64,000 nt of DNA from Adiantum capillus-veneris (lineage: Eukaryota > Streptophyta > Polypodiopsida > Polypodiales > Pteridaceae). Position 1 is the stretch's first letter. The number at the start of each line of letters is the position of its first letter. The notes below the pieces were generated by a model. The model had not been told where the DNA came from. It saw only the letters and a program-made list of their open reading frames with translations, and made no database searches. Location of the stretch: NCBI GenBank assembly GCA_014529385.2, contig CM043956.1, forward strand, positions 88,655,221 to 88,719,220. Reading direction: 5' to 3'. The position numbers and the translations under genes are program-made. Positions 10,967 to 23,044 of this stretch are shown one piece after another.

Positions 10967-13950
10967 CACCACTTGTCCAAGCTAACTCTATTGAAACAGA
11001 GAGAGAAGCAAAGGTCCACCACTTGTCCAAGCTAGGCTCCATTGAAACATGGAGAGAAGGATGCTCCACCATTTGTCCAAGATAGGATCCATTGAAACAT
11101 GACGAGAAGCAAGCTGCACCATGTCTCCAAGAAGCTAGGCTCCATTGAAAAACATTAAACCCACGATATGTAGTAGATGAGGGGTTTACATTCAAGGTCC
11201 AACACTTGTCCAAGCTATTATTGGTAGTAGCCTGAGTGGTTTGGTCTCAAGATTCACCACTTTTCCACTCTATGCCATTATATTAAGAATATCTGGGTGT
11301 TAAGGTCCACCACTTGTCCAACCTATAAGAATATATCATTAAGGTTATTCTTTCTCACCACTTGGAGTGACCATGATAGGTTTTACATGGGGGTTTGGTT
11401 CCAAGGTCCACCACTTGTCCAAGCTAACTCTATTGAAACATAGAGAGAAACAAAGGTCCACCACTTGTCCAAGCTAGGGTCCATTGAAACATGGAGAGAA
11501 GGATGCTCCACCATTTGTCCAAGATAGGCTCCATTGAAACATGATGAGAAGCAAGCTGCAACATGTCTCCAAGATGCTAGGCTCCATCGAAATACATTAA
11601 ACCCACGATATTTCATAGATGAGGGGTTTACATTCAAGGTCCACCACTTGTCCAAGATATTATTTCTAGTAGCCATAAGGCTACAACTTAAAGGTTATTC
11701 TTTCTTCCCACTTGGAGTGACCATGATAGGTTTTACATGGGGGTTTTGTTCCAAGGTCCACCACTTGTCTAAGCTAACTCTATTGAAACATAGAGAGAAA
11801 CAAAGGTCCACCACTTGTCCAAGCTGGGCTCCATTGAAACATGGAGAGAACGATGCTCCACCATTTGTCGAAGCTAAGTCTATTGAAACATGGGGGGTTT
11901 ACGTTCAAGGTCCACCACTTGTCCAATCTATTATCTCTAGTAGTATGAGTGGTTTTATCTCAAGATTCACCACTTTTTCACTCTATGTCATTATATTAAG
12001 AATATTTGGGTGTTAGGGTCCACCACTTGTCCAACCTATAAAGCTATATCTTAAAGGTTATTCTTTCTCACCACTTGGAGTGACCATGATAGGTTTTACA
12101 TGGAGGTTTGATTCCGAGGTCCACCACTTGTCCAAGCTAACTCTATTGAATCATAGAGATCAGCAAAGGTCCACCACTTGTCCAAGCTAGGCTCCATTGA
12201 AACATGGAGATAAGGATTCTCCACTATTTGTCCAAGATAGACTCCATTGAAACATGAAGAGAAGCAAGCTGCACCATGTCTCCAAGATGCTAGGCTTCAT
12301 CGAAATACCTTAAACCCACGATATTTTGTACATGAGGGGTTTACATTCAAGGGCCACCACTTGTCCAAGCTATTATCGCTAGTAGCATGTGTGGTTTTGT
12401 CTCAAGATTTACCACTTTTCCACTCTATGTCATTATATTAAGAATATGTGGGTGTTAAGGTCCACCACTTGTCCAACCTATAAGTCTATATCTTAAAGAT
12501 TATTCTTTCTTACCACTTGGAGTGACCATGATAGGTTTTACATGGGGATTTGGTTCGAAGGACCACCACTTGTCCAAGCTAACTCTATTGAAACAGAGAG
12601 AGAAGCAAAGGTCCACCACTTGTCCAAGCTAGGCTCCATTGAAACATGGAGAGAAGGATGCTCCACCATTTGTCCAAGATAGGCTCCATTGAAACATGAC
12701 GAGAAGCAAGCTGCACCATGTCTCCAAGATGCTAGGCTCCATCAAAAAACATTAAACCCACGATATGTCATAGATGAGGGGTTTACATTCAAGGTCCAAC
12801 ACTTGTCCAAGCTATTATTGGTAGTAGCCTGAGTGGTTTGGTCTCAAGATTCACCACTTTTTCACTCTATGCCATTATAGTAAGAATATCTGGGTGTTAA
12901 GGTCCACCACTTGTCCAACCTATAAGGATATATCATTAAGGTTATTCTTTCTCATCCCTTGGAGTGACCATGATAGGTTTTACATGGGGGTTTGGTTCCA
13001 AGGTCCACCACTTGTCCAAGCTAACTCTATTGAAACATAGAGAGAAACAAAGGTCCACCACTTGTCCAAGCTAGGCTCCATTGAAACATGGAGAGAACGA
13101 TGCTCCACCATTTGTCGAAGCTAAGTCTATTGAAACATGGGGGGTTTACGTTCAAGGTCCATCAGTTGTCCAAGCTATTATCGCTAGTAGCATGAGTGGT
13201 TTTGTCTCAAGATTCACCACTTTTTCACTCTATGTCATTATATTAAGAATATTTGGGTGTTAAGGTCCACCACTTGTCCAACCTATAAGGCTATATCTTA
13301 AAGGTTATTCTTTCTCACCACTTGGAGTGACCATGATAGGTTTTACATGGGGGTTTGGTTCCAAGGTCCACCACTTGTCCAAGCTAACTCTATTGAATCA
13401 CAGAGAGAGGCAAAGGTCCACCACTTGTCCAAGCTAGGCTCCATTGAAACATGGAGAGAAGGATGCTCCACCATTTGTCCAAGATAGGCTCCATTGAAAC
13501 ATGAAGAGAATCAAGCTGCACCATGTCTCCAAGATGCTAGGCTTCATCAAAATACCTTAAACCCACGATATTTCGTAGATGGGGGGATTACTTTCAAGGT
13601 CCACCACTTGTCCAAGCTATTATCGCTAGTAGCATGGTTTGGTCTCAAGATTCACCAGTTTTCCTCTCTATGTCATTACATTAAGAATATCTTGGTGTTA
13701 AGGTCCACCACTTGTCCAACCTATAAGGCTATATCTTAAATGATATTTTTTCTCACCACTTGGAATGTGCATGATATGTTTTACATGGGGTTTTGTTCCA
13801 AGGTCCATCACTTGTCCAAGCTAGATCTATTACATATATATTATACATACAATATTCAACTAGATTCCCTACCTATCATGTCCAGTAGCATGGATGCTCT
13901 AGCTTTAAGGTCCACCACTTGTCCAACCTATACTCTCTTATGTAAGGGAG
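10967..13950 (+). repeat. Higher-order tandem array carrying the GGTCCACCACTTGTCC motif, type 1
   Basis: The marker AAGCTAACTCTATTGA or a close variant recurs with its first G at 10981, 11423, 11773, 12136, 12578, 13020, 13383 and 13820, giving spacings of 442, 350, 363, 442, 442, 363 and 437 bp. There are thus two unit classes, about 440 bp and about 355 bp, the shorter being internally deleted. Each unit contains several copies of GGTCCACCACTTGTCC or close variants, all in one orientation, separated by unrelated spacers (for example CTCCATTGAAACATGGAGAG). Short open frames here are by-products of the repeat. Confidence 0.9.
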
Positions 13951-14310
13951 ATCTCGCTATAAATTCAAAACCTTCCCGCCTAAATTTAAAATTCAAAATC
14001 TGATCGCCTAAATTTAAAATATCCCTCCCAAATTTTAAATATCCCGCCTAAATTTTAAAATTCAAACTTTTTTATAAAAATTTAAATTTTACCACTTACA
14101 TTTAAAATATTCCACGCGAAATTTATTTTAAATTCAAGTTTACCACAAAAAGATATCATTATACCACCTAAATTCAAATATGCAAACCTCAAATCATTAT
14201 ATTGTACATAAATTCAAACAAATTCAAATTAACAAGCCTAAACGTATATTAGTTTGCATAGATATGAATTTATTACACCTAAATTATGTCACCATGTTAG
14301 AGAGAGTGGT
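13951..14310. repeat. AT-rich short-repeat spacer
   Basis: Dominated by degenerate TTTAAAATTCAAA-type words around CCGCC(T)AAA. No coding potential is visible. It separates the type 1 array from scattered motif copies near 14330 and 14415. Confidence 0.6.
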
Positions 14311-14859
14311 TAGAGAATTTGAACAAGGTCCACCACTTGTCCAACCTAGATACTAAGAAGGATTGAGTGTACAAGGTATTGTTTGGAGGTCCTTATAGTC
14401 CACTGGTCTCAAGGTCCACCACTTGTGGTAAGGGTCACCAAAAAGTGTATATATTCATCCAAAGAAATACACGTATTTTTGGTCTACATCTCCTAGTTTC
14501 AACCATTTATGTCCATTAGGTGTATCACTAAACAACACTACTATTTTTGAGAAACAGAAGTTACAATCATATCTACAAATGGATTAGAGGAAAATCAGCT
14601 CAGCATACATCCAGAACTCGCTACAAGAATCGACTTTAATAGATCACGCAAGTAAGTCTTCCATTCAAGTTTACTAGCATTACAATGTGTTAGTTATTTG
14701 TGATATTTATGTATGTATATATACTATGTGTACATATCGTAATTAAGTGTAATTGTGTATCTCCATTATGTATGAGTATTACAATGAAATAACACAAATA
14801 TACATACATACACATAGATAACACAGACGCACACATACATGAGCATGTATTTTCAAGAG

Positions 14860-14877
14860 AGAGATAGCAAGATACAG

Positions 14878-14918
<41 letters not shown>

Positions 14919-14950
14919 AATACCTGTTTTCTAGAGAGAGGAGAGAGAGA
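14860..14950. repeat. GATA/GA microsatellite
   Basis: Runs of AGATAGATAGATAG and (GA)n lead directly into the 90-bp tandem repeat. Confidence 0.8.
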
Positions 14951-15220
14951 AAGATAACAGATTTCACTGTGTTTATGTATGTGGAAGAGACGAAGACGAT
15001 GTATGGGAATATGTGCACGTATTTTCAAGAGAGAGACAACAAGATAACATATTTCACTGTGGTTATGTATGTGGAAGTGAGGAAGATGACGTGTGGGAAT
15101 ATGTGCATGTATTTTCAAGAGAGAGACAACAAGATAACAGATTTCACTGTGGTTATGTATGTGGAAGAGAGGAAGACGATGTGTGGGAATATATGTATGT
15201 GTGCGGGGATATTTTTAAAC
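14951..15220. repeat. 90-bp tandem repeat, three copies
   Basis: AAGATAACA(G/T)ATTTCACTG begins at 14951, 15041 and 15131, an exact 90-bp period. Because 90 is a multiple of three, open frames across it show a 30-residue repeat; I do not take that as evidence of a protein. Confidence 0.9.
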
Positions 15221-16060
15221 TACGTATCTCTGTCTTTTGACGAGAGAGTGTGTGTGCAAGAAGAGTTACAGAGAACCATCTTCTCTATATGGAGAAAGAC
15301 AGAGAGTGAGAGAGAGAGAAACACCTGTTTTTTCTCTATTCGTGAGGTGTGCAATGTCTCCTGAGAAGAAACCTGATCCTGCCCTTCTGGAAAGCGTTGC
15401 GTACGCTACTGTTTCTTTATCTTGTGCGCGAACTTTCAATCCTGTGCGCTCCACCTCTGTGTTGTGTACGATGCCGGGCTTTCTCCTCTACGTGCGCGTA
15501 TACTCCAACTGTGTGCGATCCGTGTGCGCTTTCTGTGTGTTTGCTGCTCGCCTGCTTTCTCTGTGTGCGTTGCTCGTGCACTCTCTCTGTGCCTAATCTT
15601 GATAGGGTTTATTAGAATGCCACGTATGCTACAAGTCCATGTTTTATCATAGGATTAAAAAAAACAAAAGCAATATAAAACATTAACCAATTCACACGGC
15701 CAAAATTAAAGAAATCATGGTTGAAAATATGCAAAACATGCGTAACTCTATACTATGCCCCAGGACCCCGCCCGAAACAATATCCCAAAATCAGCCTCCC
15801 AAGCCCCGCCATCGAGAGCGCTATATTCCACATCCCCATCAAGAGCGCTACCCCCAAACCTCACGTGGAAGCGCTGCCTTGTCACCCCATTGTGGCATTG
15901 CCCTAAGACCCCGCATCTGGAGTGCTAAATGGGAACATTCTTCATTAGTGAAATTTTGAACATAAATTATATTTAGCATATACTTAAATATAATACAAAT
16001 ATTAACATATTAACGATACTACTAATTTACTATAGCAGTTCTAGATTATGTCCCATACTA
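15221..16060. other. Unassigned intergenic stretch
   Basis: GA/GTGC-rich, then CCCCGCC-rich, then AT-rich sequence. I see no gene, LTR end or recognisable repeat unit here. Confidence 0.4.
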
Positions 16061-17050
16061 TAGTTAAGGTGCCAAAGGTTTGGCCTTATGGTCCTAGATT
16101 TAGCCAAATGGTCAACACATATAGGACCAAGTGCACACTGTGCCACAAAACTTGGCCACCACTTCACTTGCCAAAGTTTAGGCCACATGGTCAATCCTAA
16201 GTTTCCAATGTTCTTATTATGTCACCTTTTGCCTCGTGGAAAACCTAGGCTTGTTTTCACATACTCAAGCACGTCAAGCCATAATAAATTTTCATTACTC
16301 TTCGGCAACCCTTTTGTTCAAGTCTTTGAAAAAACGTTGTTTAAGGCCACCCTAAACCATTTTCATTTAGGGGTGTCTAAAACTAGCTTTTTGGAAATTC
16401 GAGAAGAAAATGGTCAAAGTTTTATACTTAGTTTTAACCACTTGACCAATTCAAATATTGGAAAGCAAGGTCTTGTAATACTTTTCTTTGGACATCACAC
16501 ATTAAAACTAGGTCCCTCACTTGTCCAAGCTATGCTCTAATACAATAAAGGGCTTTTGGTTTCAAGATGCACCACTTTCCCAACCTTGATTCCATTGAAG
16601 AAGCTAGCTCTACTTCGACATTTAATAGCAAGGTCTTGTAGCAGTTCACATTGAACATTTTCCATGGCAGCTAGGTCCACCACTTATCTAAGCGATGCTC
16701 TAATACAGTAAGGGGGTTTTGGTTTCAAGATCCACCACTTCTCCAAACTTGATTTGGGAAGCAAGGTCCTATAATAGTTTGCTTTGGACATTCACCATTA
16801 CAACTAAGTCCACCACTTCTTTAAGCTATGTTCTAATACACTAAGGAGGTTTGGGTTTGAAGGAGAACCACTTGTACGACTTTGTTTTTGGAAGTAAGGT
16901 CTTTACATAGTTAACCTTGGACCTTGGACATTGGATACTACAACTAAGCCCACCACTTGTCCAAGCTATCCTCTATATATAGCCAAAGGGTTTGGGTTTC
17001 AAGATTCACCACTTTTCCAACCTTTCTTCCATTAAAGAAAGGAGGGGCAT
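16061..17050 (+). repeat. Diverged copies of the GGTCCACCACTTGTCC motif array
   Basis: Irregularly spaced, mutated copies (for example near 16512, 16676, 16802, 16950), often followed by AAGCTATGCTCTAATA and separated by segments mentioning GGGTTTTGGTTTCAAG. The left part (16061-16500) has only loose GGCCACCAC-like words. It reads as an older edge of the type 2 array that follows. Confidence 0.6.
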
Positions 17051-18300
17051 TATAACTAGGTCCACCAATTGTCCAAGATATGCTCTGATATAGAAATGGG
17101 ATTTTGGTTTCAATAATCCACCACGTGTTCAACCTTGCAAGACTCAAGGGATACTTGGACATTGAAAAGCATAGTCCTATAGTAGTTGATAGGTGGCAGT
17201 GGGTATAACAACTAGGTCCAACCTATGCTCTCATATAGCAAAGAGGCTTTGATTTCAAGGTCCACCACTTGTCCAACCTTGCTTCCACTAAAGAAATGAG
17301 GGGCTACGTAAACATTGGCAAGCAAGGTAGAAAGGTCCTAACGTACTTCACCTTGGATATTGGGCATTATAACTAGGTCCACCACTTGTCCAAGCTATGC
17401 TCTGATATAGAAAGGGGATTTTCGTTTCAAAGTCCACCACGTGTTCAACCTTGAAAGACTCAAGGGATACTTGGACATTGGAAAGCATAGTCCTATAGTA
17501 GTTGATAGGTGGCAGTGGGTATTACAACTAGGTCCAACCTATGCTCTCATATAGCAAAGAGGCATTGGTTTCAAGGTCCACCACTTGTCCAACCTTGCTT
17601 CCATTAAAGAAATGAGGGGCTACGTAAACATTGGGAAGCAAGGTAGCAAGGTCCTAAGGTGTTTCACCTTGGATATTGGGCATTATAACTAGGTCCACCA
17701 CTTATCCAAGCTATGCTCTGATATAGAAAGGGGATTTTCGTTTCAAGGTCCACCACGTGTTCAACCTTGAAAGACTCAAGGGATACTTGGACATTGGAAA
17801 TCATAGTCCTATAGTAGTTGATAGGTGGCAGTGGCTATTACAACTAGGTCCAACCTATGCTCTCATATAGCAAAGAGGCTTTGGTTTCAAGGTCCACCAC
17901 TTGTCCAACCTTACTTCCATTAAATAAATGAGGGGCTACGTAAACATTGGCAAGCAAGGTAGCAAGGTCCTAAGGTATTTTACCTTGGATATTGGGCATT
18001 ATAACTAGGTCCACCACTTGTCCAAGCTATGCTCTGATATAGAAAGGGGATTTTTGTTTCAAGGTCCACTACGTGTTCAACCTTGAAAGCCTCAAGGGAT
18101 ACTTGAACATTGGAAAGCATAGTCCTATAGTAGTTGATAGGTGGCAGTGGGTATTACAACTAGGTCCACCACTTGTCCAACCTATGCTCTAATATAGCAA
18201 GGATGCTTTGGTTTCAAGATCCACCATAATTTCCAACCTTGCTTCCATTAATATAGCAAGGAGGATTTGGTCTCAAGGTTCACCACTTGTCCAACCTATG
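17051..18300 (+). repeat. 316-bp tandem array carrying the same motif, type 2
   Basis: TATAACTAGGTCCACCA recurs at 17051, 17368, 17684 and 18000 (periods 317, 316, 316), with a partial last unit to about 18300. Each unit holds several motif variants (CCACTTGTCCAAGC, CCACGTGTTCAACC, CCACTTGTCCAACC). Apart from the motif, its spacers are unrelated to the type 1 array, so the short motif has been amplified in two independent contexts. The array ends less than 100 bp upstream of the transposase-like frame. Confidence 0.9.
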
Positions 18301-18378
18301 CAAACCTTTTCCATGTTGTAGCATGATTTTTTGTTTGAAGAGTATTTTTCTATAACTATGGATTTAACAATGTAATCT

Positions 18379-18391
18379 TTTTCACTTACAG
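18379..18391 (+). promoter_or_regulatory. Candidate 3' splice site before the transposase-like frame
   Basis: A pyrimidine-rich run ending CTTTTTCACTTACAG sits immediately before GATGGAC, the start of the frame. It fits a plant intron acceptor, which would place part of the repeat array in a 5' intron. No donor site is identified, so this is only a candidate. Confidence 0.35.
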
Positions 18392-18392
18392 G

Positions 18393-21300
18393 ATGGACTT
18401 TGAATCTGGGGAGAAAGTACATATGATACTTGACAATGAAATTGTTGGTATTGGCTGTGTGTGTAGAACAGATCTAGATTCCACTTGTGGTGGTACAAAG
18501 ATAGGGCAAGGAAATGTCTCCATACTAGTGGAGGAATGCTTGAAGAATGTGGTCCTACCTTTTCCTACAATGGATACTTCATCTCTCCAAGGCTCATTAT
18601 GGAGTGTTGTTCGATGGTCAAAGATTCTTTTGCAATCTTTTGTATTAAATGGGAACTTAATTGATCCACACGAAAGCTACAATGGTGATGAAGAACATGA
18701 TCATTCTGATCCTCTAGTTACAGATGCAATACCTATGACAAGCCCAGAATTTGAAGCAATGATTCGAGAGTCTTGGAGAAATCAGAGGGTCCTTTTAAAA
18801 GATGACACAATGATGCAAACCATGAATGAAGGGACCATCTTATATGTATTTCCACATGATTATGTCAACTTTCAGGAACTTGGTCCTGATTTTGTGGGTG
18901 TAGGTATTGAAAGAGAAAATGCAAGCATTGATGATGTGGTTGAAGTGGGTAGCATCACTTTGATAAAGTGGCCCATCAAGCAGACAGCAATGTTGAATGG
19001 GAGCCCATTACAACGATTTGTTCCTGTTGATGGCATGCATGCTATATATGAGGATGTATCCAACGATGACAATGTTGGAAAAAAACTTGATGGGAGTAAT
19101 GTTGTCCAGTTGTCAAGGAACAAACGATACACTTTCATGAACAGGACTCAAAAATCAAAAGCAGCACCAGCTTCGACTTTTTACCTTTCAAACAAATCAA
19201 TTCAAAGGGTATCATGCATTGATTGTTGTTCACAAAAATGTTGCCAGTTTGTAGATCGTGATATGGTGACAAGGTTACGACAACAGTTTTGGGGAGAGTC
19301 TCAAAAATCACGTACTAATTATGTTTATGATGTTCTTTCTATATGTTATCAGAAAGATGAGAAGTCACGATACCAATTCAGGCTAAATGGCTCCATTGTT
19401 TGTTGTAGAGCATGGTATGAGCTACATGGAATACCAAAGACATCATTTTATCAATACAAGGAGAACTTTGAAAATGGTGTGCGCCAATATGTACATGGGA
19501 ACACATGTACATTGAGAAGGGGACTTCAACATACTAGTTTAGCAAGAGCACTACTAAATGAGTTTGTGGAAAATAACTCTGAGAAGATGCCACATAGAAG
19601 TAGAACACTGCTAGATGGCTCAAGAGAGACTCAATTGGTGATTCCATCAACATACAAACAAGCGGATATTTTATGTTAAATCAACATGACACTTGACCAA
19701 ATGGGCTATGAGAGGAATCTATCCCAATCTTCTTTTGGTAGAATTTGGAACAAAGAGTACCCACATGTCACTTTAACAAAGATGAGTGAGTTCTCTAAGT
19801 GCAATATTTGTAGCTCAATCAAGGCAAAGTTAGAAGCTAAACCTTCTCTTGAAGAGAGAGCTCTTCTCTTGAGGGAGAGAGAAGTTCACATGGCACAACA
19901 AAAGAGTTGCAGAAGCCTATATTATGCATGGCGCACGTATTCAGAAACTCAACCACAAAAATATGTATGCATAATCCATGATAAGATGAATCAAAAGAAG
20001 ACTGCCATTCCTAGATTACGCATTGTTCCCAAGGGTGTGGATTCAGGATATAATCTGCAGGTGGCATTGATTGGCATGATCACTCATGGACATGGAGAAG
20101 GTCATTACGGACACTTTGTCTTGAATGGTTTGTGGCCAGCTGATCCAAATCTTACAATTGGCTCAATTGCTAATTGTTTACATAACCTAGAGAGGATAGA
20201 TAAGCATCCTCTTGGTGATCTAGTAACAAATGGACTTCCAAGGAGCAATATTTCACTACTACATGCTTTGAACTCAAGGGATGCTTTGGAATACCATAAC
20301 TTGAGTGATGGAAAAGAGCCCATTGTGCAGTCGTCAGAAATTGCAGAAGAGGAATTGGGGTCAACATTTCGCAGATTGCCAGAGAACTTGTTGCTACAAT
20401 TGGATAATTGTGCAGGGGAAAAAAAAAATCGATACTTATTTGCCTATTTGTCAATGCTTGTTGCAAGGGGTGTTTTCAAAACCATCCAGTTGGGATTTTT
20501 AATGGTTGGGCATACACATGAGGACATAGACGCCATGTTTAGTAGGTTTTCAGAGAAGCTGAGAGTTACAAAAACCTATACTTTGCCACATTTCATGGAT
20601 ACATTACGAAACAACTCATCTTCATCTCCAGCTCCATTTTTTCTCACAAAGATCCTCGATTTGAAGCAATATTGTGATGGCTATCTTTTTGATGGACAAG
20701 ACATACTTGTTGGACATTCCAAACCACTTCAGTTCAGGTTCTTTATGTAGGATTAGACACCAATGATGCAATATAAGGCACATGTAGGTGTATCAACTTG
20801 GAGTGGAAGTATTCGCCTTTGGAAAACAGACACAGAAGGCAACCCAATACCACATGGAGATCTACCTCTAGTACAAATGGCGAAGTATGTCAAGGCCCAC
20901 GAAGAAGTCATTTTGGGGCTAAAGAACTATATAAAATTTTGGGAAAATTTAGGGAATGGTTCAAGTATTCCGCGATATTATAGACCCGTGATAGATTATT
21001 GGAGTAAGGTAATTGAAGAGATTGGAAAAGCAATCATATTAGAGGGAGTCTTGTATGAAATGTTTTGGCCAAAAACTCAAGAATATTCTCACCTACAAAG
21101 CACTACAATGAATTTGCAACAAGGAGCAGAAAGATTCCTAGGCCTTGAAGAGTTGAACGATCATTTTTGTGGGCCTCAACGAGATAGGCCAAGGGAAGAG
21201 TTTGACCATATGTCTGATGTGCACCAAGGTGACTTTCTTATGCTTGTTCCGAGTGACACAGAAATCTATCCAGTGTGGCTTGCAATGGCTTTATCTGACA

Positions 21301-21617
21301 TTGATAATGAGCCTACATCACCAAACTACAGAAAACTCTTGATTCAATATTGGGCACCTTGAGCGAGAAAAAGTGGGATGACAGATACTCAAGCTTACAG
21401 TAATTGTTGGAAGGGTTATTGGGCTGTCAACTATAAGGACCCACAAGTGTGGGAAACTATAGATGCAATTGTTTGGTCCTGGAGACCCAACAAAGAAGGA
21501 CCATTTTCTAGAATAAAGATTCCAAAAAGGCATGCTCTAAAAGCCAAAGAAGGCCTCACTCGTGCACATCAACCACACTTGGATCAAAGTTCAGATATGG
21601 TATCAAATGTGGAGTAG
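18393..21617 (+). pseudogene. Transposase-like protein with DUF8039-like N-terminus and DUF7869-like core, four in-frame stops
   Basis: One frame of 1,075 codons interrupted only by TAA (19677), TAG (20748), TAG (20754) and TGA (21360). Residues 1-80 (GEKVHMILDNEIVGIG to SLWSVVRWSKILL) resemble DUF8039, known from plant transposon proteins. A Cys-rich segment follows near 270-290 (CIDCCSQKCCQF). The core resembles DUF7869: YVCIIHDKMNQKK, LLLQLDNCAGEKKNRY and FLMVGHTHEDIDAMFSRF, whose D, D and E/D residues are spaced as in an RNase H-like catalytic triad. The C-terminus (HQGDFLMLVP, PVWLAMALSDI, YWAVNYKDP) looks like a small chromatin- or DNA-reader fold, not identified. Each stop is one C-to-T change from CAA, CAG or CGA. 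Family names are from memory; catalysis is inference. Confidence 0.7.
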
Positions 21618-21784
21618 AATTATGTGGAGCTTCTATTGTGACTATACTAGTCAGTTTGTAAACAAAATCTTTTTTGTATCTTCCTTTGTTTTATGTAATT
21701 TATAGTGATTATTCAAATCCATGTGTTGTACATCCTCTTGACTTTTGGTGTTTATCAACACCACAATCCTATGAGATTCTCACT

Positions 21785-23030
21785 TTATTTACTAACCACA
21801 CACCTCAATTTTTCCCACTTTAAGTGGAAAATTCCCAAATTACATGAATTTAGTCGATTTGGAGATTCCCATAATGTGAGATTTTTACCAAAATACCTAA
21901 TATGGTCTTTAAGTAGAAATACACTCATATACCGTGAGAAATCATCAATGAACGTAATGAAATAGCAATATTGTGATCTCAAAGAAGGTAGAAGTCCACA
22001 TATATTAGTATAAACAAGATCCAATATTTCATGAGAATGAGCTTTTTTTGAGAGAGTAAAGGGTGTACAATTATAATTCCCAAGAGCACAAAACTCACAG
22101 ATTCCCATCTGGGTATGAGCTTGAAGATCCATGCCATGAACAAGATCACGACACTGAAGATCAAGGAGTTTTGAGAGATTAGCATGAATAAAAGTCACAG
22201 ATTCTCATTTGGGGATGAGCTTTAAGATCCATGCCATGAACAAGATCATGATGCTGAAGATCAAGGAGTTTTGAAAAAATCACCATGAAAAAAATGATGA
22301 TGCCATAGCTTGCAATCATGATCACGTGGAGTAGTGACAACATTTTATATAGCATCATTGAGAGAGAGTTCTAACAAATGACCATCATGAGGAGCAGTGG
22401 CTATAGTCTATCCATCTTTCTCAATTTGGCATTTGGTATAATCAAACCCAGCAAAGAGACCAAGATCAACGAGTCTAGCATCTGAAAGAAGATTACGTTG
22501 AAGATCTAGTACATGATGTAATACTCCTCATAGAATTTGATTGGAGGAAGATAAGGTACCAAGATAGAAATCTCCAATACCCTTTACTTGACAGGTCGTA
22601 TCATAAGCAAGATAAACAACACGTTGAATTGATAATAGATGATAGTTATGGAGCCACTTAGACTGATATGTCATATTTCTTGTAGCACCAGAATTGACAA
22701 TAAAAAGTGATCCCTCACATACATGAAGTATTCTGTCTGGAGCAATTGAACATAGGATGCAGCTTGTTTCTAGTACAATACTATTTCAATGTTCAATAGC
22801 ATATGCTCTATTACGATTTGTGTCAAATGGACGCTTATAGCATATATAAGTGGGATGATCAGATTGTCCATAATATTCACAAGAAGAAGAAGAATCTCTA
22901 GATAAACATGGTTGTTTAGTGGTAATATTGTGTTCTTCATCATACTCATGTGTCCAAAAATCATCTTCAGTACGGCCATTTTTGTTGCAATAAGAACATT
23001 GCTTATTAGGAAATTTGAGACGAGAGAAAA
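21785..23030 (-). pseudogene. Copia gag/protease/integrase relic
   Basis: Read on the minus strand from 23030: a gag zinc-knuckle region (CYNKNG, then EYYGQSDHPTYICYKRPF), a protease remnant VNSGAT where the catalytic Asp is replaced by Asn, a GAG-pre-integrase segment (LLDLQCRDLVHGMD, CEFCALGNY) and the integrase start (YFITFIDDFSRYMSVFLLK). It ends soon after, without the rest of integrase or RT. Several stops and shifts are present. On its upstream side it is cut by the LTR beginning at 23045. Confidence 0.7.
22096..22295. repeat. 100-bp tandem duplication inside the Copia relic
   Basis: CACAGATTC(C/T)CAT(C/T)TGGG begins at 22096 and again at 22196, with the following sequence repeated at good identity. 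It duplicates part of the GAG-pre-integrase coding sequence. Confidence 0.75.
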
Positions 23031-23044
23031 TATTACCGCGACGG

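Noticed and set aside
10935-13739. Short conserved open frames in the motif array (starting MKHEEKQAA, MKHGENDA and similar)
   Set aside because: Their similarity comes from the tandem DNA repeat; lengths vary between units and no domain is present.
14969-15364. Frame with a 30-residue repeat (MYVEERKT type)
   Set aside because: The 90-bp DNA period is a multiple of three, so an open frame repeats automatically; flanks are microsatellite.
15237-15652. Possible Cys-rich secreted protein in three overlapping frames
   Set aside because: Apparent Cys richness comes from GTGTGC/TGCGC words in low-complexity sequence; no consistent frame.
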